From Planctomycetota bacterium (GTDB lineage Bacteria; Planctomycetota; Brocadiia; SM23-32), in NCBI GenBank assembly GCA_021161675.1, contig JAGHAF010000020.1:1-47405 (forward strand): a DNA stretch of 47,405 nucleotides. The letters are read 5' to 3'. Position numbers and translations under genes: made by a program. Position 1 is the stretch's first letter. Every line of letters starts with the position of its first letter. Below, piece after piece: positions 41,160 through 47,405 of the stretch. Under the pieces are notes generated by a model that worked only from the letters and a program-made list of their open reading frames with translations, searched no databases and was not told where the DNA came from.

Positions 41160-42595
41160 GGTCTCTCAGAGACAGAGTAAGAAAGGCGCGCTCTGGCGCG
41201 AAAGTTGATGAGCAAGGGTCCAGACTTGGCCAACTGCGCCAGAAGGTCGGAAAAGCCGGGCAAGGGGGGGCCGCCGGGGCCACGGCGCAAAAGGCGATTT
41301 ACAAAGGCCAGCGAGCGAAGGTCTCGCTGGGGCGTGAGCAATACCAGGCCCTGAAGCGCAAGGTCCACCGTGAACTGCTGGATGCCCTGGACCTTAGCAT
41401 CCTCAGTGAAATGGCTGAGGATGAGGTCAAAGCGCAGATACGCCAGGTATCGGGCAAACTGCTGGAGCAAACCGGCGTGAGCTTCAACCTGCGGGAACGG
41501 GACCAATTCATCCAGGATATCATTGACGAGGTCGTCGGCTTCGGCCCTCTGGAGCCGCTGCTAAAAGATTCCACCATCAGCGATATCCTGGTCAACGGCG
41601 CCAAGCAGGTGTACGTCGAACAGTACGGCAAACTGGTCCTTACCGACACGGAATTCAAAGATGACGCGCACCTGCGCCACGTGCTGGATCGCATCGTGTC
41701 CACGGTGGGACGGCACATTGACGAAAGCTCCCCGATGTGTGATGCCCGGCTGCCCGATGGCTCCCGTGTAAACGCCATAATCCCCCCCCTGGCCGTGGAC
41801 TACCCCGTCGTTTCGATACGAAAGTTCCGGCGTGAGGCCATCTCGATGGAGCAGCTTTGCCAGTACGGGACAATTAGCGAGGCGATCGCCGAGGTATGCG
41901 AGGCGTGCGTGGAGGCGCGACTGAACATCCTGATCAGCGGCGGCACGGGCTCCGGCAAGACCACCACGCTGAACATCATGAGCGGCTACATCAGCGGCGA
42001 CCACCGTATCGTGACCATCGAGGACAGCGCCGAATTGCAGCTTCAGCAGCCACACGTAGTGCGCCTGGAGACGCGGCCGCCCAACATCGAAGGCGAGGGC
42101 GCGGTCACGCAATACGAGCTGCTGATCAACTGCCTGCGTATGCGGCCGGACCGTATTATCCTGGGGGAGGTCCGCGGGCGCGAAGCCCTGGATATGCTGC
42201 AGGCGATGAACACCGGGCACGACGGCTCCATGTCCACCGTCCACGCTAACAGCCCGCGAGACGCGCTCACCCGCCTGGAAACCATGATAGCAATGGGCGG
42301 CTACAACCTGCCTCAAAAGGCGGTGCGGCAGCAGATAGCCAGCGCGCTGGACGTGGTCATCCAGATGCAGAGGCTGCCTGACGGCAGCCGCAAGTTGGTC
42401 TGTTTAACCGAGGTCACCGGCATGGAAGGAGAGATAATTACGATGCAGGACGTCTTCCGGTTCAAGAGGACGGGAATCGCCGCGGACGGCACGTGCCTCG
42501 GCGAGCACATCGCCACCGGAGTGCAGCCGCGGTTCCTGGAGAGACTCCGCGCCGGCGGTATCACGCTGTCGCCTGATCTATTTGTGCCCAGTTGA
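41156..42595 (+). CDS. cpaF: CpaF/TadA secretion ATPase
   Basis: 479 residues from the ATG at 41156. A basic N-terminal linker is followed by the T2SSE-type ATPase: [39 protein letters not shown], Walker [19 protein letters not shown] (~260), the Asp-box-like [20 protein letters not shown], Walker [21 protein letters not shown] and the His-box [20 protein letters not shown]. These are CpaF/TadA hallmarks; it powers assembly of Flp pili. The start is set by overlap with a short leader frame; a GTG at 41114 would add 14 residues. It is preceded by an inverted octamer array that separates it from cpaE. Confidence 0.93.
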   Translation: MRSLRDRVRKARSGAKVDEQGSRLGQLRQKVGKAGQGGAAGATAQKAIYKGQRAKVSLGREQYQALKRKVHRELLDALDLSILSEMAEDEVKAQIRQVSGKLLEQTGVSFNLRERDQFIQDIIDEVVGFGPLEPLLKDSTISDILVNGAKQVYVEQYGKLVLTDTEFKDDAHLRHVLDRIVSTVGRHIDESSPMCDARLPDGSRVNAIIPPLAVDYPVVSIRKFRREAISMEQLCQYGTISEAIAEVCEACVEARLNILISGGTGSGKTTTLNIMSGYISGDHRIVTIEDSAELQLQQPHVVRLETRPPNIEGEGAVTQYELLINCLRMRPDRIILGEVRGREALDMLQAMNTGHDGSMSTVHANSPRDALTRLETMIAMGGYNLPQKAVRQQIASALDVVIQMQRLPDGSRKLVCLTEVTGMEGEIITMQDVFRFKRTGIAADGTCLGEHIATGVQPRFLERLRAGGITLSPDLFVPS

Positions 42596-42630
42596 TCCCT
42601 CTGCCGGATTTTTGAGGAGGCGCACGCTCA

Positions 42631-43659
42631 ATGGACGTTGCCGAAGCAGCCACGTTCGTTTTGATCTTCCTGGCGGCTCTCTTCACCTTTATGGGCGTCT
42701 GGCTGGTGCTCAGCCAGAGAGGGGAAACCCGCCAGCGGATCAGGATGCGGCTCAAAGGGGTGCGCCAGATCCAAAACTACGAAATGGGCGACACGCTGGC
42801 CGAGGCGCGAGAAAGAGAAGCAGAAAAAAACAAGCAAAGGAAGCAAATCCTCCGCAAGAGAGCTTTCAGCGATATCCCCGCCCTGGACGGGGCCTTGCAT
42901 AAGGCCAGCTGGGCCGAGAAGCTCGACGGCCTGCTCATGGAAGCCCAGCTCTCCATCTCCGTGTCGGCGTACCTGATGGTCTGCTTTTTTCTGGCGGCGC
43001 TCGGAGCGGCGGTCAGTGTGTTATGGCGCCGGCAGTTCGATCCCTTCCTTGCATTGCTGTTCGCAATGATTTTGGGGGGCTCGCCCACCATATACGTGTG
43101 GCTCAAGAGCCGCAGCCGTTTGAAAAGGTTCAACAGTCAACTCCCGGACGCCCTGGACCTTATGTCCAGCAGCGTCAAGAGCGGCCAATCCCTGAACGCC
43201 GCCATCCAGAACGTGGCTGACGAGATGCCGGAACCCATCAACGACGAGTTCAGCATTATGGCCGATGAGCTCAGTTTCGGCGTCCCCTTCAGCGACGTCG
43301 TCCGACACCTGACAGACCGGATGAACACACCCGACGTGCGTTTCTTCGCCAGCTCCCTGATGATTCAGAAGGAGACCGGCGGAAATCTCTCCGAAGTGCT
43401 TGACGGGCTGCAGAATACAATCCGCGAACGGTTCCGCATCATGGGCAGGGTCAAGACCCTGACCGCGCAGGGCAGGCTGAGCGGAGTGATTGTGGGACTG
43501 CTTCCCCTTGTGCTCTGCGGCGTGATCTACTTGCTCAATCCAAGCTACATGGTCCCACTGTTCACCGACCCGACCGGACAGAAGCTCGTCATGTTCGCCG
43601 TCGTCTGGCAGTTGATTGGAGCATTCTTCATCTACAAAATCGTTAACATCAAGGTCTGA
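42631..43659 (+). CDS. tadB: TadB-like inner-membrane platform protein
   Basis: 342 residues. An N-terminal membrane helix (AATFVLIFLAALFTFMGVWL), a cytoplasmic charged region, two central membrane segments, the T2SSF domain (FNSQLPDALDLMSSSVKSGQ, SLNAAIQNVADEMPEPINDE, FFASSLMIQKETGGNLSEVL) and a C-terminal helix pair match TadB. With TadC it forms the membrane platform driven by CpaF. GAGGAGG lies ten bases before the ATG. Confidence 0.92.
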   Translation: MDVAEAATFVLIFLAALFTFMGVWLVLSQRGETRQRIRMRLKGVRQIQNYEMGDTLAEAREREAEKNKQRKQILRKRAFSDIPALDGALHKASWAEKLDGLLMEAQLSISVSAYLMVCFFLAALGAAVSVLWRRQFDPFLALLFAMILGGSPTIYVWLKSRSRLKRFNSQLPDALDLMSSSVKSGQSLNAAIQNVADEMPEPINDEFSIMADELSFGVPFSDVVRHLTDRMNTPDVRFFASSLMIQKETGGNLSEVLDGLQNTIRERFRIMGRVKTLTAQGRLSGVIVGLLPLVLCGVIYLLNPSYMVPLFTDPTGQKLVMFAVVWQLIGAFFIYKIVNIKV

Positions 43660-43661
43660 GA

Positions 43662-44624
43662 ATGTCCCCTGGACACATATTGGTATTGGTGGCGGTTTTC
43701 GGCGTTGTGCTGGCCATATTCGTGCTCGCCGTCGTGCGTATGGAGAAGCGTTCAGGCGGCAGGGCCTCTGACCGCTTCAAAGATAACGTCCGCCAGGTCC
43801 CTGTGGAGCCAAAGAGAAGGCGCGCTCCCTCTCGCAAGAAGCGCGGTCATCTGGACGCGCTGCCACTCAGGCTGGCGCGTCGTATGTCGCGAATATGGCG
43901 GATCGGGGGCTCCTCCAACAGCCGCCTGCAAGAGATGCTGGTGCATGCCGGCATCCGGGCGAAGGGAGCGACGGAGGTCTTCCTCGGCGCCAAAATGGCC
44001 CTGACCGTAGCCTTCCCGGCGGCGGCGGTGGCGTTCTGCATGTGGCGCGCTCGCTGGGCCGGCGCCCCGCTCAACCCCAGACTGCTCATCATCTCCGGCA
44101 GCATGGCCGTGGTGGCCGGGCTGATGCTGCCCACCATGTGGCTGCGCCGCAAAGCGAACAAGCGCGTTGACAGTATCCGTCTCTCGCTGCCGGACGCGCT
44201 GGACCTGCTGATCGTGTGCATCGAGTCCGGCCTGGGCCTGGAAGCGGCCCTGGTGCGCATCGGGCAGGAGATGGCGCAGGTTGCCCCGGAGTTCTGCGAA
44301 GAGCTGGCGCTTCTGAACCTGGAGATCGCCGCCGGCAAGCCCAGGCAGGAATGCCTCAAACACCTCGGCCTGCGCACCGGCTGCGAGGAGGTGGAATCCC
44401 TGGTGGCCCGGATCAACCAGGCCGCCAAGTTCGGCACGAACCTCGGCGACTCGCTCCGAATACACTCGGAAAGCCTTCGGCGCAAGCGACGCCAGCAGGC
44501 AGAGGAGAGGGCCGCAAAGACCACCGTGAAATTGCTCTTCCCACTGATTTTCTTCATCTTCCCCGCCGTCTTTGTCGTGATCCTGGGACCGGCAGTCCCA
44601 CGCTTGATAGAGCACCTGGGTTAG
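43662..44624 (+). CDS. tadC: TadC-like inner-membrane platform protein
   Basis: 320 residues. It begins with a membrane helix (ILVLVAVFGVVLAIFVLAVV), has two more near the middle and carries the second T2SSF domain: RLSLPDALDLLIVCIESGLG, LEAALVRIGQEMAQVAPEFC, VESLVARINQAAKFGTNLGD, SLRIHSESLRRKRRQQAEER, and a final helix LFPLIFFIFPAVFVVILGP. This is the TadC pattern. It starts two bases after tadB, so the pair is translated together. Confidence 0.92.
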   Translation: MSPGHILVLVAVFGVVLAIFVLAVVRMEKRSGGRASDRFKDNVRQVPVEPKRRRAPSRKKRGHLDALPLRLARRMSRIWRIGGSSNSRLQEMLVHAGIRAKGATEVFLGAKMALTVAFPAAAVAFCMWRARWAGAPLNPRLLIISGSMAVVAGLMLPTMWLRRKANKRVDSIRLSLPDALDLLIVCIESGLGLEAALVRIGQEMAQVAPEFCEELALLNLEIAAGKPRQECLKHLGLRTGCEEVESLVARINQAAKFGTNLGDSLRIHSESLRRKRRQQAEERAAKTTVKLLFPLIFFIFPAVFVVILGPAVPRLIEHLG

Positions 44625-44926
44625 AAACAAGTCGCATTCTGCCCCCCGCCGGGCGGAAAAGAACCGGCAAGCGCGGGAGCCGTTTGGACCTCGCTGGGGG
44701 CGCTCGCCCGCGAAAGCCAGATTTGCCCTCCTTTTTTCGGCCTTGATTTTTCCGCCGCCCACCGCCCGGCAAACCCCGAAATGGCCCACAGAATCCGTAG
44801 ATACGGCGCGGCCCGCCAGACTGCCTTCCCGGCGCTCACGTCCTCGCAGTGGAAAGAGCCCTCCCCAGTTCCTTACATTTACCTTTGAAGTGTTCCACGT
44901 GCCGCTTTTGATAAGGAGAGCTTTCG
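44625..44926. other. 302-bp gap after tadC, no gene recognised
   Basis: GGCGGAAAA (44652-44660) could pair with TTTTCCGCC (44748-44756) across an 87-base interior that itself contains small GC hairpins, so a structured RNA is conceivable. I see no coding frame with credible composition and no clear promoter for the OmpA gene that follows. Confidence 0.3.
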
Positions 44927-45775
44927 ATGAAGAACAAGAGGGTGATTGGCGTTCTGACGCTTAGTCTCGCACTGCTTGCCGGCTGCACAACGGTGCAGAA
45001 GAAATCCGCGATGGGCGGCGCCATCGGAGGCGGCGCCGGCGCCACCATTGGCCATTTCGCCACAACCGCCGGAGGCACCGTCGGAGGGCTGGTCGGCGTT
45101 GGCCTGGGCGCCACCGCCGGCGCGCTCGCCGCCGAACAATACTACGGCGGGGACGATTCCGAGAAGGTCCAGGAGCTTTCCGCCACCGTCTCAGAACTGT
45201 CGCGCAAGCTGGACCTGAAAGATCAGCAGCTGCGCGACAAAGACATGCTCTTTCAGAAACAGGAAGCCCAAAAAAGAGCCCTCTTGGAAGCATACGATAA
45301 GGCGCAGCAGCAACGCCCACCCACCCTTGTCGCTGAAGCGCCAGCAAACGTCCAGGTAACCGAAAACCCGGACAGAACCATCACTTACACCATCCTGTCC
45401 GAAGTGCTCTTCGATTCCGGTAAAGCATCACTCACCTCCAAGGGCAAGCAAGCTTTGCACGGAGCGGCAATCGCCATAAAGGAACGCTACCCAGACGCCG
45501 ACATCCAGGTGCGCGGCCATACCGACAACGTGCCCATCCGCTACTCACCCTACGACTCCAACTGGGACCTGTCCTGCGCACGGGCCATCGCGGTCGTCGA
45601 GCACCTCGTAAAGCATGAGGGTATCAGTCCAAAACGCCTAGCGGCCACGGGCTGCGCGGACACCCGGCCGGTGGCCTCCAACGCTTCCGCCCAGGGACGT
45701 CGCAAGAACCGACGGGCCGAGCTTGTCGTGCGTCCGACAGACCTGAAGGTGGCGGAACTGCGGCAAACGCACTAA
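44927..45775 (+). CDS. OmpA-family peptidoglycan-binding lipoprotein
   Basis: 282 residues with AAGGAG before the ATG. A lipoprotein signal ending SLALLAGC (lipid Cys 20) is followed by glycine-zipper segments (GGAIGGGAGATIGHFATTAG, VGGLVGVGLGATAGALAAEQ), a short coiled coil (ELSATVSELSRKLDLKDQQL) and a C-terminal OmpA domain: ILSEVLFDSGKASLTSKGKQ, IQVRGHTDNVPI, LSCARAIAVVEHLVKHEGIS, GRRKNRRAELVV. The Asp and Arg residues that bind diaminopimelate in this fold (HTDN and NRRAEL) are present. It tethers the outer membrane to peptidoglycan, which implies a diderm cell. Its place after tadC may support the pilus, but it could be an independent gene. Confidence 0.92.
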   Translation: MKNKRVIGVLTLSLALLAGCTTVQKKSAMGGAIGGGAGATIGHFATTAGGTVGGLVGVGLGATAGALAAEQYYGGDDSEKVQELSATVSELSRKLDLKDQQLRDKDMLFQKQEAQKRALLEAYDKAQQQRPPTLVAEAPANVQVTENPDRTITYTILSEVLFDSGKASLTSKGKQALHGAAIAIKERYPDADIQVRGHTDNVPIRYSPYDSNWDLSCARAIAVVEHLVKHEGISPKRLAATGCADTRPVASNASAQGRRKNRRAELVVRPTDLKVAELRQTH

Positions 45776-45780
45776 GAAAC

Positions 45781-45879
45781 ATCCAATATCGAATGTCGAA
45801 TGCTCAAGTTTGCTCGCCACCGGCGCAGGGCGACCGCGGCGCGCTTCGACGTTGAGGCTTCGATATTCGATATTGATTT
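45781..45879. repeat. Inverted heptanucleotide arrays between two lipoprotein genes
   Basis: Left units: ATCCAAT, ATCGAAT, GTCGAAT, GCTCAAG (45781-45808). Right units: TTCGACG, TTGAGGC, TTCGATA, TTCGATA, TTGATTT (45845-45879). Reverse-complemented, the right units become TATCGAA- and CGTCGAA-like, matching the left ones, so the two arrays can fold into a long imperfect stem around a GC-rich centre. Five bases separate the array from the OmpA stop. Confidence 0.8.
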
Positions 45880-45898
45880 CTTCGGATAAGGTGGGTTC

Positions 45899-46618
45899 AT
45901 GGAAGGCTCTTCGCGCCGATTCTCGCTCCCCGGCGCAGCAGTATCGCTGCTGGCAGCCATGCTCCTGCTGGCATCGGGCTGCAACATCCCCCGCCCCATC
46001 AAAACATACGAGTACATCACCAACTATGAGAGGATGACCGACCGCTACGAGCCACTGGTCTCCCTCGTCTACGTCCCCGAAGACCTGCGCCTGGCTTACT
46101 ACGACGCAATCATGGTCGGGGATTTCGACCCGGGGGATTATCTGGGCGCCAACCGCGACAAAGCCCTCGGCTATGCCGCCCTGTTCCGCGTTGTGCTCCG
46201 GCGCGAACTGCGCAAGCTCCAATGCTTCGACGTGACGGTATTGGACGGACGAGACCTGCCCGATCAGCCCGGGGATGTCCTCCGCATCAGTGGCAAACTG
46301 ACCCGCTTCAAAACCGGATCGGGCCTCGGCCGCTATCTGAGCGGCCTGCTGCCTTTCCTGCAGTGCGGCGCCACCGACTTCCAGGTGGAAGGGCGGATCG
46401 TTGACGAACGCTCCCATGCCGTCTTGATGGAGTTCGTTGATCGGCGCCGCGGCATCTACAACACCCCGTTCGGCCCCAACCCGCACACCCTTCGGGAACG
46501 CTTCGCCATCACCCTCACCGTAAAGGACACCGCCGCCTCGATAGTGGCTTTCCTCAGGCGCCAAAGCGATTTCCTCCCCGCCACCACGGCACGCCCTTAT
46601 GCGGCGTCCGGCGGCTAA
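45899..46618 (+). CDS. Lipoprotein of unknown function (DUF4410-like)
   Basis: 239 residues. The signal SLLAAMLLLASGC with the lipid Cys near 29 is clear. The body (LVSLVYVPEDLRLAYYDAIM, ALFRVVLRRELRKLQCFDV, DVLRISGKLTRFKTGSGLGR, ATDFQVEGRIVDERSHAVLM) has the beta-rich rhythm of DUF4410-type lipoproteins, where a conserved L..SG.I..F..G.G..R segment is usual, but the assignment is tentative. AAGGTGG lies just before the ATG. It follows the repeat at 45781-45879 and ends six bases before murD. Confidence 0.7.
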   Translation: MEGSSRRFSLPGAAVSLLAAMLLLASGCNIPRPIKTYEYITNYERMTDRYEPLVSLVYVPEDLRLAYYDAIMVGDFDPGDYLGANRDKALGYAALFRVVLRRELRKLQCFDVTVLDGRDLPDQPGDVLRISGKLTRFKTGSGLGRYLSGLLPFLQCGATDFQVEGRIVDERSHAVLMEFVDRRRGIYNTPFGPNPHTLRERFAITLTVKDTAASIVAFLRRQSDFLPATTARPYAASGG

Positions 46619-46624
46619 AACCTT

Positions 46625-47405
46625 ATGGCTCACGTGGTTGACAACTCGACACCGGTCTCCCTCGCCCCCCTGCGCCGGCTGCGCCAGGACCTGGCCGACC
46701 TGGAGGGCAGAGCGGTCACCCTGCTGGGGCTCGGCCTTTTCGGCGGGGGGGAGGGCGCCGCAAGATTCCTCGCGGAACGCGGCGCCAGGCTCACCATCAC
46801 AGACCTGCGCTCCGAACAGCAGCTCGCCGAACCGCTGCAGCGACTCAGGGCCTGCCCCGCCCGTCTGCGCCTGGGCGGACACCGTGAGGAAGACTTCAGG
46901 CAGGCGGCGCTCGTCGTCGCAAACCCCGCGGTCCCCCGCTCCAACAAGTTTCTCCGCCTGGCCCGGGACTGCGGCGCGTCCATCGCAAGCCCCATGAATA
47001 TCTTCCTGGCGCTCTGCCCGGCGCCCGTGCTCGCCGTCACCGGCGCCAACGGCAAATCCACCACCACCGCCCTGGTCTTTCACATCTTGAAGCGGGCCGG
47101 ACGACGCGCATGGCTCGGAGGGAACATAGGCGTCTCTCTCCTCCCTGAGCTTCCCCGCATTGCCGCTGATGACGTGGTCGCGCTGGAGCTTTCCAGCTTC
47201 CAGCTCAGCGACGCCGGACATCTTCCCTGGTCGCCCCACGTCGCCGTGGTCACGAACCTGTCGCCCAATCATCTCAACTGGCACGGCGCTTACGAAAGCT
47301 ACGTTGCGGCAAAGCGGAACATCATCCGCTTCCAATGCGGCGACGACTTCGCCGTGCTGAACCGGCGCGACGCAGAGCTGGCCCGCTGGGCCCAGGCCCC
47401 CCACC
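46625..47405 (+). CDS. murD: UDP-N-acetylmuramoylalanine-D-glutamate ligase, MurD (3' truncated)
   Basis: 260 residues are visible before the window ends; full MurD is ~450. The N-terminal Rossmann-like domain has LLGLGLFGGGEGAARFLAER, the central ATPase domain begins VLAVTGANGKSTTTALVFHI (P-loop ~139), and GGNIGVSLL, ALELSSFQLSD and NLSPNHLNWHG match MurD ligase motifs. MurD adds D-glutamate to UDP-MurNAc-L-Ala in peptidoglycan synthesis, in the cytoplasm, so the organism has a conventional murein pathway. No strong ribosome site precedes the ATG, consistent with coupling to the lipoprotein gene six bases upstream. Confidence 0.94.
   Translation, partial: MAHVVDNSTPVSLAPLRRLRQDLADLEGRAVTLLGLGLFGGGEGAARFLAERGARLTITDLRSEQQLAEPLQRLRACPARLRLGGHREEDFRQAALVVANPAVPRSNKFLRLARDCGASIASPMNIFLALCPAPVLAVTGANGKSTTTALVFHILKRAGRRAWLGGNIGVSLLPELPRIAADDVVALELSSFQLSDAGHLPWSPHVAVVTNLSPNHLNWHGAYESYVAAKRNIIRFQCGDDFAVLNRRDAELARWAQAPH

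Overview
The window is about 47.4 kb of GC-rich bacterial chromosome with tight gene packing, many 4-8 bp gene overlaps and several GTG starts. I see no rRNA, tRNA, CRISPR array or phage genes. The gene content suggests Planctomycetota or a neighbouring lineage, most likely an environmental or metagenome-derived genome: a very large TPR/alpha-2-macroglobulin protein, a PQQ-like propeller protein, a MoxR/DUF58 pair, a uroporphyrinogen-decarboxylase-like methyltransferase homologue, a Tad locus and a TIGR03960-type radical SAM C-terminus. This placement is inference from content, not phylogeny.

Layout. 1-446: 3' end of a radical SAM gene whose stop lies in a heptanucleotide repeat array. 611-4412 (minus): a TetR-controlled operon, tetR > TolC-like outer-membrane lipoprotein > radical SAM enzyme > short phasin-like protein, with a good promoter overlapped by palindromic operator-like sites. 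4413-5183: mostly non-coding, with an IS701-type transposase remnant. 5187-9225: an SDR dehydrogenase facing an N-acyl-D-amino-acid deacylase and a class III aminotransferase. 9316-17238 (minus): a 2640-residue TPR/macroglobulin protein. 17454-19381 (plus): a small Cys-containing membrane protein and an exported HEAT-like protein. 19392-28064 (minus): a seven-gene unit read in the order S41 protease, pyruvate kinase, peptide-binding lipoprotein, two permeases, two ATPases. 28190-35935 (plus): MgtC/SapB-like protein, giant PQQ-like protein, terpenoid-cyclase-fold repeat protein, MoxR ATPase, DUF58 protein, divergent from the previous unit. 36172-37251 (minus): uroporphyrinogen-decarboxylase-like protein. 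37451-44624 (plus): Tad locus (TadE, CpaB fused to a repeat region, CpaE, CpaF, TadB, TadC), without a secretin or pilin in view. 44927-47405 (plus): OmpA-family lipoprotein, a second lipoprotein and the 5' part of murD.

The most unusual signal is not a gene. Short tandem arrays with strict 7-, 8- or 9-base period sit at gene borders: 434-482, 25172-25365, 41024-41092 and 45781-45879, with a weaker trace at 35945-35965. In three of them two arrays face each other as inverted repeats around a centre. At 25172-25220 the array runs through what appears to be the signal-peptide coding part of the peptide-binding lipoprotein, and at 434-482 it supplies the last codons and stop of the upstream gene. 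A separate 22-base repeat overlaps the stop codons of two unrelated genes (6073-6094 and 36154-36175).
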